A stretch of 64,000 nt of DNA, from assembly GCF_024614185.1 (NCBI RefSeq), contig NZ_JAHTLF010000025.1, positions 620,001 to 684,000 of the forward strand, given 5' to 3'. The stretch is from Nocardioides carbamazepini. GTDB taxonomy: Bacteria > Actinomycetota > Actinomycetes > Propionibacteriales > Nocardioidaceae. The position numbers were made by a program, and so were the translations under genes. The notes under the pieces were generated by a model, which worked only from the letters and a program-made list of their open reading frames with translations, ran no database searches and was not told the origin of the DNA. Positions 35,763-42,449 of the stretch are shown here, piece by piece (the stretch's first letter is position 1; every line of letters begins with the position of its first letter).

Positions 35763-36145
35763 GAGCGGGACCGGTTCGCCCGCTGGTCGCGCTCGCCTGC
35801 CTGCTCCTCGGCGCCGGCGTCGGGCTGGCCACCGTCCTGCTCCACGGCTACGGCTGGGGGCTGGGCCTCGGCATCGCCGCGACGACGGCCACGCTGGTGG
35901 CCCTCCCCGGCGGCTGGTGGCGGCGGCTGCCCTTCGCCCTCGGCTGGACGGCGATGCTCGGCGTGGCGAGCGTCCAGCGGCCGGAGGGTGACTACGTCGT
36001 GTCCAGCGACGCCTCCGGCTACCTGCTGCTGGCGTTCGGTGCCGTCGTCCTCGCCTCGGGCTTCCTGGGACTGCTGTCGCGCTCCGCTGCCCCGTCCGCT
36101 GCCCCGTCCGCCGCTCCCGGCGCGACTGAGAATGCGGACGGGTGA
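35759..36145 (+). CDS. Small membrane protein next to mshB (DUF6113-like)
   Basis: This 128-residue protein has three or four hydrophobic helices and an Ala/Ser/Pro-rich tail (APSAAPSAAPGATE). GTG at 35759 overlaps the mshB stop (GTGA), so it is translationally coupled. Position and size fit the DUF6113-type proteins often seen beside mshB; the function is unknown. Confidence 0.72.
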   Translation: MRAGPVRPLVALACLLLGAGVGLATVLLHGYGWGLGLGIAATTATLVALPGGWWRRLPFALGWTAMLGVASVQRPEGDYVVSSDASGYLLLAFGAVVLASGFLGLLSRSAAPSAAPSAAPGATENADG

Positions 36146-36157
36146 GCAACCCCTCCT

Positions 36158-36163
36158 TAGGAT
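36158..36163 (+). promoter_or_regulatory. -10 hexamer of the VanW gene
   Basis: TAGGAT ends 7 nt before GTG at 36171, favouring this start over the in-frame ATG at 36162, which lies inside the element. Confidence 0.5.
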
Positions 36164-36170
36164 GGCGCGT

Positions 36171-37976
36171 GTGACCTTCTGGGACTCTGATACGCGCGGG
36201 GACTCGGCGGCGAAGGCCGAGCGGCCCGGCGGCCGGATCGTCGTCGTCGTCATCGTCCTGCTCGTGCTGCTCGCCGGGGGCGGGTACGTCGCCGCCCATG
36301 CCGTCGCCGGCGACAAGGTGCCCACCGGCACCGCCATCTCCGGCGTCGAGGTCGGCGGGCTCACCCGCGACGCGGCGATCGAGAAGCTCGAGCAGGCCTT
36401 CGGGCCCCGCGCCGACACGCCGATCACCGTGAGCGTCGGGCACCAGGGGCAGACCGGCAAGGCCAACGACGCGAAGGTCGAGCCGGGCGACATCGGCCTC
36501 GCCATCGACTACGCCGCGTCGGTCGACGCTGCCGGTGCCGGCGAGTCGTGGAGCCCGGCTCGCCAGTGGGACTACTTCACCGGTGGCGGCGACGTCGACG
36601 CCGTCGTGGACGTGGACGAGGACCTGCTCGACGAGAGGCTCACCGAGCTCTCCGAGGGCCTCGGCACACCACCGGAGGACGGCACGGTCACCTTCACCGC
36701 CGACGGCGTGCAGACCACGCAGCCCCAGGCGGGGCAGGCGGTCGACCGCGACCAGGCCCGGACGGCGATCACCGACGCCTTCCTCGCGGGCGAGACGTCC
36801 GTCGAGCTCGAGGTCGCCCCGGCGCAGCCCGACATCGACGCCGCCGACGTCGCGGAGGCGCTCGACGCCTTCGCCAACCCGGCGATGGCCAACGCCGTGA
36901 CCCTCCAGTTCGGGGAGAACGACGTCAAGCTGACCCCGCGCCGGTTCGCGGGCGCGCTGTCGATGAGGCCCGAGAACGGCAAGCTCGCCCCGGCCGTCGA
37001 CGAGGCGGTCCTCGCCGAGCTGGTCAAGGGCGCCACCGCCAACGGTGAGCCGGTCGACGCGACCGTGAAGCTGAACAAGAAGAGCAAGCCGAAGGTCGTC
37101 CCGGCCAAGCCCGGCGTCACGTTCGACCCCGGCGAGGCGGCCCAGGTCTTCCTCGGGCTGCTGACCGCCCCCGAGGGCTCCCGCAGCGGTCCGGTCACCG
37201 CGCAGGTGGTGGACGCCGCCTTCACGACCCAGGACGCCGAGAACCTCAAGATCGTCGAGCTGGTCTCCGAGGAGCACACGCTCTACCCGCACGCCGACTA
37301 CCGCAACATCAACATCGGCCGCGCCGCGGAGCTGATCGACGGCACCGTCCTCAAGCCCGGTGAGGAGTTCTCCCTCAACGGGATCGTCGGTGAGCGCACC
37401 GCGGAGAACGGCTTCACCGAGGGCTACATCATCAGCAACGGGATCTTGAAGAAGGACCTCGGCGGCGGCGTCTCGCAGATGGCGACGACGATGTTCAACG
37501 CGATGTTCTTCGCCGGCCTCAAGGACATCGAGCACAAGCCGCACTCGTTCTACATCGACCGCTACCCGGTCGGCCGTGAGGCCACGGTCGCCTGGCCGAC
37601 GGTCGACCTGCGCTTCCAGAACGACACCGAGTACGGCGTCCTCATCCACGCCTGGGTGGTGCCGAGCACCTGGTCCCGCCAGGGCAAGGTGACCGTCCAG
37701 ATGTGGTCGACGAAGGTCTGGGACATCGACTCCAAGACCTCCGCCCGCTACGCCTACGTCCCGCCGGCCACCCGCACGCTGACCACCCCGGACTGCGAGC
37801 CGCACACCGGCTGGTCGGGCTTCCAGGTCGACGTCACCCGGATCTTCCGCAAGCACAAGGAGTCGGCGGTCGACCACACGGAGAAGTTCCACACGGTCTA
37901 CACGCCCTCGGACACGGTGAAGTGCGAGCAGCCGAAGCCGCCGGCGGCGGGGAACCCCGACCCCGGCGACGGCTGA
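36171..37976 (+). CDS. VanW-family cell-envelope protein with peptidoglycan-binding-like modules
   Basis: This protein of about 601 residues has a short cytosolic N-terminus, one transmembrane helix (about residues 24-46) and a large extracytoplasmic part. The N-terminal half contains two or three repeated modules (ISGVEVGGLTRDAAIEKLEQAF and similar) like the PG_binding_4/YoaR domain. The C-terminal VanW domain carries EEFSLNGIVGERTAENGF, GGGVSQMATTMFNAMFFAGL and FYIDRYPVGREATVAWP. VanW-type proteins are linked to peptidoglycan but their activity is undefined, and resistance to vancomycin is not implied. Its -10 at 36158 shows it can be expressed apart from mshB. Confidence 0.88.
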   Translation: MTFWDSDTRGDSAAKAERPGGRIVVVVIVLLVLLAGGGYVAAHAVAGDKVPTGTAISGVEVGGLTRDAAIEKLEQAFGPRADTPITVSVGHQGQTGKANDAKVEPGDIGLAIDYAASVDAAGAGESWSPARQWDYFTGGGDVDAVVDVDEDLLDERLTELSEGLGTPPEDGTVTFTADGVQTTQPQAGQAVDRDQARTAITDAFLAGETSVELEVAPAQPDIDAADVAEALDAFANPAMANAVTLQFGENDVKLTPRRFAGALSMRPENGKLAPAVDEAVLAELVKGATANGEPVDATVKLNKKSKPKVVPAKPGVTFDPGEAAQVFLGLLTAPEGSRSGPVTAQVVDAAFTTQDAENLKIVELVSEEHTLYPHADYRNINIGRAAELIDGTVLKPGEEFSLNGIVGERTAENGFTEGYIISNGILKKDLGGGVSQMATTMFNAMFFAGLKDIEHKPHSFYIDRYPVGREATVAWPTVDLRFQNDTEYGVLIHAWVVPSTWSRQGKVTVQMWSTKVWDIDSKTSARYAYVPPATRTLTTPDCEPHTGWSGFQVDVTRIFRKHKESAVDHTEKFHTVYTPSDTVKCEQPKPPAAGNPDPGDG

Positions 37977-38015
37977 GCCTGGCCCCGTCCGGTCCCCTGC
38001 GGACGACCGTCACTC

Positions 38016-38038
38016 ACCAAGCACTTGCTTGGTAGCAT
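38016..38038 (+). promoter_or_regulatory. KstR2-like palindrome in the DUF35/thiolase promoter
   Basis: ACCAAGCACTTGCTTGGT (38016-38033) is a perfect 7-bp inverted repeat with a 4-nt spacer. It contains ACCAAGCACTTGCT, which fits the published mycobacterial KstR2 consensus AnCAAGnnCTTGnT as I recall it. It abuts the -10 hexamer TAGCAT (38033-38038), which ends 6 nt before ATG 38045, so a bound repressor would block transcription. Confidence 0.7.
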
Positions 38039-38044
38039 GGGTCC

Positions 38045-38500
38045 ATGACCCCCGTGATCGAAGGCTGGTTCACCACGGGAGCCGAGCCCCGACTGCTCGC
38101 CTCCCGGTGCACGCGATGCAGCAACGTGGTGTTCCCGCCGGTGTCGTCCGCCGCCGGCGCGGCCGCGTTCTACTGCCGCAACCCCGCCTGCGACGGCCAG
38201 GAGCAGGACAGCGTCGAGCTCTCCCGCCGGGGCCGGGTGTGGTCCTACACGGACGCGCAGTACCAGCCGCCGGCGCCGTACCAGCCCGCGGGCGACCCGT
38301 TCCAGCCGTTCGCGCTGGCCGCGGTCGAGCTGCCCGAGGGGCTCGTGGTGCTCGGCCAGGTGGCCGACGGCTACGGCGTGAGCGACCTGAAGGTCGGCAC
38401 CGAGGTGGAGCTGGTCGTCGAGACGCTCAACGTCGACGAGACCGGGGAGCGCACCATCTACCGCTGGAAGCCGATCGCCGGACAGGAGGCGAGCGCATGA
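38045..38500 (+). CDS. DUF35 OB-fold, acyl-CoA-associated protein
   Basis: This 151-residue protein is of the DUF35 (OB-fold nucleic-acid-binding-like) family, which pairs with thiolase-fold enzymes and can bind acyl-CoA. The N-terminal zinc-ribbon cysteines are in SRCTRCSN and YCRNPACDG, and the OB-fold strand region runs GRVWSYTDAQYQPPAPY and PFALAAVELPEGLVVLG. It overlaps the downstream thiolase-fold gene by 4 nt (ATGA), so the two very likely form a complex, as in Ltp2/DUF35 steroid-side-chain enzymes. ATG at 38045 is 6 nt behind TAGCAT, a leaderless arrangement under the palindrome. Confidence 0.88.
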   Translation: MTPVIEGWFTTGAEPRLLASRCTRCSNVVFPPVSSAAGAAAFYCRNPACDGQEQDSVELSRRGRVWSYTDAQYQPPAPYQPAGDPFQPFALAAVELPEGLVVLGQVADGYGVSDLKVGTEVELVVETLNVDETGERTIYRWKPIAGQEASA

Positions 38501-39681
38501 GCGTCGTCATCACGGGTGCGGGCATGCACCCCTGGGGCAAGTGGGGCCGCGACTTCACGGAGTACGGCGTGCACGCCGCCCGGGCGGCGCTCGCCGACGC
38601 GGGCATCGCGTGGGCCGACGTCGACCTCGTCGTCGGCGGCGAGACCGTCCGCAACGGGTACGCCGGCTACGTCGCCGGCTCCACCTTCGCCCAGGCCCTC
38701 GGCTGGAACGGCGCGCGGATCGCGACGTCGTACGCCGCCTGCGCGACCGGTGCCCAGGCCATCGACACCGCCCGGGCCCGGATCCTGGCGGGCATGAGCG
38801 AGGTCGCGCTGGTGGTCGGGGCCGACACCACCCCCAAGGGCTTCCTCGCCCCCAACGCGGGCGAGCGCTGGAACGACCCCGACTGGCTGCGGTTCCGGCT
38901 GCTCGGCATGACCAACCCGGCGTACTTCGCGCTCTACGCGCGCCGCCGGATGGACCTCTACGGCGCGACGTCCGAGGACTTCGCCCAGGTCAAGGTCAAG
39001 AACGCCAAGCACGGCCTGGCGAACCCCTACGCGCGCTTCCGCAAGGAGTCGACGGTCGCCGAGGTGCTCGCCTCGCCGGTGGTCTGCGACCCGCTGCACC
39101 TGCTCGACATCTGCGCGACCTCCGACGGCGCGGCCGCGGTGGTGCTGACCAGCGCCGACTACGCCAAGAGGCACGGCATCGCGTCGCCGGTGACGGTCGC
39201 TGCGGTGTCGACCGTGACGCCGACCTTCCCCAACACGGTGATCGACATGCCGCTGCTCGCCACCGACTCGTCGGCGGTGACCGGGGTGCCGGAGCGGACC
39301 TTCAAGGAGGCGATCGGCCAGGCGGCGTACGAGGAGGCGGGGATCGACCCCTCCGAAGTCGACGTCGCCGAGGTCTACGACCTCTCGACCGCGCTCGAGC
39401 TGGACTGGATCGAGGACCTGCAGCTGTGCAAGCGCGGCGAGGCCGAGGCCCTGCTCCGCGCCGGCGACACCACCCTCGGCGGCCGGATCCCGGTCAACCC
39501 CTCCGGTGGCCTGGCGTGCTTCGGCGAGGCGGTGCCCGCCCAGGCGATCGCCCAGGTGTGCGAGCTCACCTGGCAGCTCCAGGGCCGCGCCGAGGGCCGT
39601 CAGGTCGAGGGCGCCAAGGTCGGCATCACCGCCAACCAGGGCCTCTTCGGCCACGGCTCGTCGGTGATCCTCTCCGTCTGA
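38497..39681 (+). CDS. Thiolase-fold lipid-transfer-type protein (SCPx/Ltp2-like)
   Basis: This 394-residue protein has the thiolase fold and is related to SCPx thiolases and Ltp2-type aldolases. Cys82 in TSYAACATGAQAI sits at the usual nucleophile position, and His386 is in the C-terminal GLFGHGSS. The second catalytic block reads NPSGGLACFGEAVPA, so the GHP histidine of Claisen thiolases is replaced (Glu344 in the GEA turn). It may not be a normal thiolase, and a retro-aldol or other C-C-cleaving role is possible. It forms an operon with the DUF35 gene. The substrate is probably a CoA thioester of a lipid or steroid-like acid. Confidence 0.87.
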   Translation: MSVVITGAGMHPWGKWGRDFTEYGVHAARAALADAGIAWADVDLVVGGETVRNGYAGYVAGSTFAQALGWNGARIATSYAACATGAQAIDTARARILAGMSEVALVVGADTTPKGFLAPNAGERWNDPDWLRFRLLGMTNPAYFALYARRRMDLYGATSEDFAQVKVKNAKHGLANPYARFRKESTVAEVLASPVVCDPLHLLDICATSDGAAAVVLTSADYAKRHGIASPVTVAAVSTVTPTFPNTVIDMPLLATDSSAVTGVPERTFKEAIGQAAYEEAGIDPSEVDVAEVYDLSTALELDWIEDLQLCKRGEAEALLRAGDTTLGGRIPVNPSGGLACFGEAVPAQAIAQVCELTWQLQGRAEGRQVEGAKVGITANQGLFGHGSSVILSV

Positions 39682-39700
39682 GCCCGACGTGGTGTCGGGC
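39682..39700. terminator. Hairpin between the thiolase and cyclase genes
   Basis: GCCCGAC (39682-39688) pairs perfectly with GTCGGGC (39694-39700) around a 5-nt loop, between two convergent genes. It probably terminates both. Confidence 0.7.
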
Positions 39701-39705
39701 CGGAC

Positions 39706-40542
39706 TCAGCTCCCGGGAGGGCGGATCTCCCAGACGACGTGCTCGCCGGTGAGGCCCTTGAGCTCGACTGCGTCACGCTCGACCAGGGCCAGTGCGGCGT
39801 CGTCGTCCAGCGCGTCGCGGACGGCGTCGCTGGCGAGGATCTCGCCGCCCCGGGCGAGGTTCGCGACGCGGGCGGCCATGGCGACGTTGCGGCCGAAGTA
39901 GTCGCCGTCGCGGGCGACCACCTGGCCGGTGTGGACGCCGATCCGGACCAGGATCGGGCCGTAGCGGCGCAGCGTCACGTCACGTGGCAGGTCGCGCTGG
40001 ATGCCGAGCGCTGCTCGGCAGGCGGCCTCCGTGTCGCGGAAGGCGACCATGAAGCCGTCGCCGGCGGTCTTCACCACCTGCCCGCGGTACCTCTCGATCC
40101 GGGTGCGCAGCACCCGGTCGTGGGCCGCGAGGACCTTCACCCAGGTCGCGTCGCCGAGCCGGTCGTTGAGCGGCGTGGAGTCCTCGATGTCGGAGAAGAA
40201 CAGGGTGACCGTGCCGTCCGAGTCGGCCATGTTGAGGATGTCGGCGCGCTCGTCGTCGCTGGCCCAGCTCTGCAGGTCCTCGACCGTGCTCTGGATCAGG
40301 CCGGTGATGCCGTGGGAGCGCACCTTCGACGCGGTCCGGATCACCCGGCGTACGGCGCGCTCGGCCGAGTTGGCGGGCGGCGGCGGGCGCAGCGCGGCGT
40401 CGAGGTCCGACTCGAGCTGGGCGATGTGCGTCCGGGCGTCGGCGAGCCGCTCCTGCAGCCGGGCACGATCCCGGGCGAACAGCACGACCAGACCGAGCAG
40501 GCCCGCCACCAGGAGGCACAGGAGCACGACGACGACCGCCAC
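39706..40542 (-). CDS. Membrane-anchored class III adenylate/guanylate cyclase-like protein
   Basis: This 278-residue protein has one N-terminal transmembrane helix, a short coiled region (DRARLQERLADARTHIAQLE) and a class III cyclase domain. Metal-binding aspartates occur in FFSDIEDST and AGDGFM, the base-specifying Lys lies just before the latter (VVKTAGDGF), and a substrate-specifying Asp occurs in DYFGRNVAMAAR. In that last motif the transition-state Asn expected four residues before the Arg is Ala. Activity is therefore uncertain. The GTG start at 40542 has a minus-strand TAGTCT hexamer 6 nt upstream. It is divergent from the MoxR gene. Confidence 0.83.
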   Translation of the reverse strand: MAVVVVLLCLLVAGLLGLVVLFARDRARLQERLADARTHIAQLESDLDAALRPPPPANSAERAVRRVIRTASKVRSHGITGLIQSTVEDLQSWASDDERADILNMADSDGTVTLFFSDIEDSTPLNDRLGDATWVKVLAAHDRVLRTRIERYRGQVVKTAGDGFMVAFRDTEAACRAALGIQRDLPRDVTLRRYGPILVRIGVHTGQVVARDGDYFGRNVAMAARVANLARGGEILASDAVRDALDDDAALALVERDAVELKGLTGEHVVWEIRPPGS

Positions 40543-40548
40543 GATCGA

Positions 40549-40588
40549 AGACTAGGGCCCGCGGGGGTCTTGCGGGCGGCAGTAGCGT
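40549..40588. promoter_or_regulatory. Divergent cyclase/MoxR promoters
   Basis: Minus-strand TAGTCT (40549-40554) ends 6 nt before the cyclase GTG at 40542, and plus-strand TAGCGT (40583-40588) ends 6 nt before the MoxR GTG at 40595. Both predict leaderless transcripts. The promoters are only 28 nt apart and could compete. Confidence 0.5.
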
Positions 40589-40594
40589 GAGACG

Positions 40595-42046
40595 GTGACC
40601 ACTCCGGCTCCGAGGACGGCTCCGACGTCCGCCCCCACGATCAGCACCCTCGGCGAGCTCCGTGCCTCCGGCCACCAGCACAAGCACCTGCGGGCCGAGC
40701 TGCGCGACAACCTGCTCGCCCTGCTCGCCGCCGGCCAGGACCCCTGGCCCGGTCTCCACGGCCTCGAGGACACGGTCATCCCGCAGCTGGAGCGGGCGAT
40801 CATCGCCGGCCACGACGTCGTTCTCCTCGGCGAGCGCGGCCAGGGCAAGACGCGGCTGCTGCGCACCCTCGTCGGCCTGCTCGACGAGTGGACGCCGGTG
40901 ATCTCCGGATCCGAGCTCGGCGAGCACCCCTACGACCCGGTCACCGTCACGTCCAAGGCGGCCTTGGCGTCGTACGGCGACGACCTGCGGATCTCCTGGC
41001 GGCACCGCGAGGAGCGGTACGCCGAGAAGCTGGCCACGCCCGACACGAGCGTCGCCGACCTGATCGGTGACGTCGACCCGATGAAGGTCGCCGAAGGCCG
41101 CTCGCTGGGCGACCCGGAGACCATCCACTTCGGCCTGATCCCGCGCTCCCACCGCGGCATCGTCGCGATCAACGAGCTGCCCGACCTGGCCGAGCGGATC
41201 CAGGTCGCGATGCTCAACGTGATGGAGGAGCGCGACATCCAGATCCGCGGCTACGTGCTGCGGCTGCCGCTCGACGTGTTCGTCGTCGCCTCGGCGAACC
41301 CGGAGGACTACACCAACCGCGGCCGGATCATCACCCCGCTCAAGGACCGCTTCGGCGCCGAGATCCGCACCCACTACCCGAAGGCGCTCGAGGCAGAGAT
41401 CGCCGTCGTCCGGCAGGAGGCGGACCTGCTGCCCGACCTGGTCGACGTCCCCGACTTCCTGGTCGAGATCCTGGCCCGCTTCACCCGCAACCTGCGCGAC
41501 TCCAGCGCCGTCGACCAGCGCTCCGGGGTCTCTGCCCGCTTCGCGATCGCCGGTGCCGAGACCATCGCCGCCGCGGCGCTGCGCCGCGCCACGATCCAGG
41601 GGGAGGACCGTGCCGTCGCGCGGGTCGTCGACCTGGAGACCGCGGTCGACGTCCTCGGCGGCAAGATCGAGTTCGAGTCGGGCGAGGAGGGCCGGGAGGG
41701 CGAGATCCTCACCCACCTGCTGCGCACGGCGACCGCGGAGACCGTCCGCGAGCGCTTCCGCGGCCTCGACTTCGCGCTGCTCGTGGAGGCCGTCGAGGAG
41801 GGCGCGACCGTCGTCACCGGCGGCCAGGTGTCCGCGCGGGACGTCCTGGCCGGGCTGCCGGTGCTGGGGGAGTCCGACCTCTACGACCAGGTCTGCGAGC
41901 GCGTCTGTCCCCCGTCACCGGGGGTGGCCGGTGGCGGTCGCACCGACGGCGAGCGCGCCGCCGCGATCGAGCTCGCCCTCGAGGGCCTGTTCCTGGCCCG
42001 CAAGATCGGCAAGGACTCCGACGGGGTCGAGACCGTCTATGGCTGA
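40595..42046 (+). CDS. MoxR/ChlI-type AAA+ ATPase
   Basis: This 483-residue AAA+ ATPase is related to MoxR and magnesium-chelatase ChlI. Walker A is GERGQGKTRLLR (near residue 88), and the Walker B-like region is GIVAINELPDL with a sensor-type stretch VVASANPEDYTNRGR. MoxR proteins work with a partner containing a VWA domain to remodel or insert cofactors into target complexes. Two genes downstream is just such a VWA protein, with an OsmC-like gene between them. The GTG start at 40595 follows TAGCGT by 6 nt. The target complex is not identifiable here. Confidence 0.92.
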   Translation: MTTPAPRTAPTSAPTISTLGELRASGHQHKHLRAELRDNLLALLAAGQDPWPGLHGLEDTVIPQLERAIIAGHDVVLLGERGQGKTRLLRTLVGLLDEWTPVISGSELGEHPYDPVTVTSKAALASYGDDLRISWRHREERYAEKLATPDTSVADLIGDVDPMKVAEGRSLGDPETIHFGLIPRSHRGIVAINELPDLAERIQVAMLNVMEERDIQIRGYVLRLPLDVFVVASANPEDYTNRGRIITPLKDRFGAEIRTHYPKALEAEIAVVRQEADLLPDLVDVPDFLVEILARFTRNLRDSSAVDQRSGVSARFAIAGAETIAAAALRRATIQGEDRAVARVVDLETAVDVLGGKIEFESGEEGREGEILTHLLRTATAETVRERFRGLDFALLVEAVEEGATVVTGGQVSARDVLAGLPVLGESDLYDQVCERVCPPSPGVAGGGRTDGERAAAIELALEGLFLARKIGKDSDGVETVYG

Positions 42047-42449
42047 TCCCTCGCCCTACGCGGTCCGCGTCGGCTCCGGCACCCTCCGTGACGACGGGGG
42101 GCGTCGAGTCGAGGGCGTCGTGCTCCCGCACGCCTGGACCGAGGAGGGCGTCCTCGCGGGACCGGCCACCAACGGTGCCCAGGTGCTCCACCTCGCGGTG
42201 GCGCTGTGCGTGCTCAACGACACCTACCGCGAGGCGCGGCGGCTCGAGGTGCCCGTGCACGGGGTCGCCGTGACCGCCGACGGCGGCTTCGACGACGTGG
42301 GGACCTCCACCGGCATCGCCTACGACATCACCCTCGACACCACCGCCCCCTCCGAGACCGTGCAGCTGCTGCTCGAGGTGGTCGAGGAGGTCGCCGAGAT
42401 CCCGCGGGCGATCCGTGCCGGGGCCGACGTACGACGGAGGCTGACGTGA
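42039..42449 (+). CDS. OsmC-like protein lacking the resolving-cysteine motif
   Basis: This 136-residue protein has an OsmC/Ohr-like fold. The helix around GAQVLHLAVALCVLNDTYREA carries a single Cys at the position of the first OsmC cysteine. In the second half the CP motif is replaced (AEIPRAIRAG). No other cysteine is present, so the usual thiol-peroxidase mechanism cannot run on its own. ATG at 42039 overlaps the MoxR gene by 8 nt and the stop overlaps the VWA gene (GTGA), so all three are co-translated. A structural or sensing role in the MoxR complex is possible. Confidence 0.78.
   Translation: MADPSPYAVRVGSGTLRDDGGRRVEGVVLPHAWTEEGVLAGPATNGAQVLHLAVALCVLNDTYREARRLEVPVHGVAVTADGGFDDVGTSTGIAYDITLDTTAPSETVQLLLEVVEEVAEIPRAIRAGADVRRRLT

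Noticed and set aside
36171..37976. Vancomycin-resistance locus
   Set aside because: Only a VanW-type protein is present. There is no vanHAX or two-component system, so no resistance function is implied.
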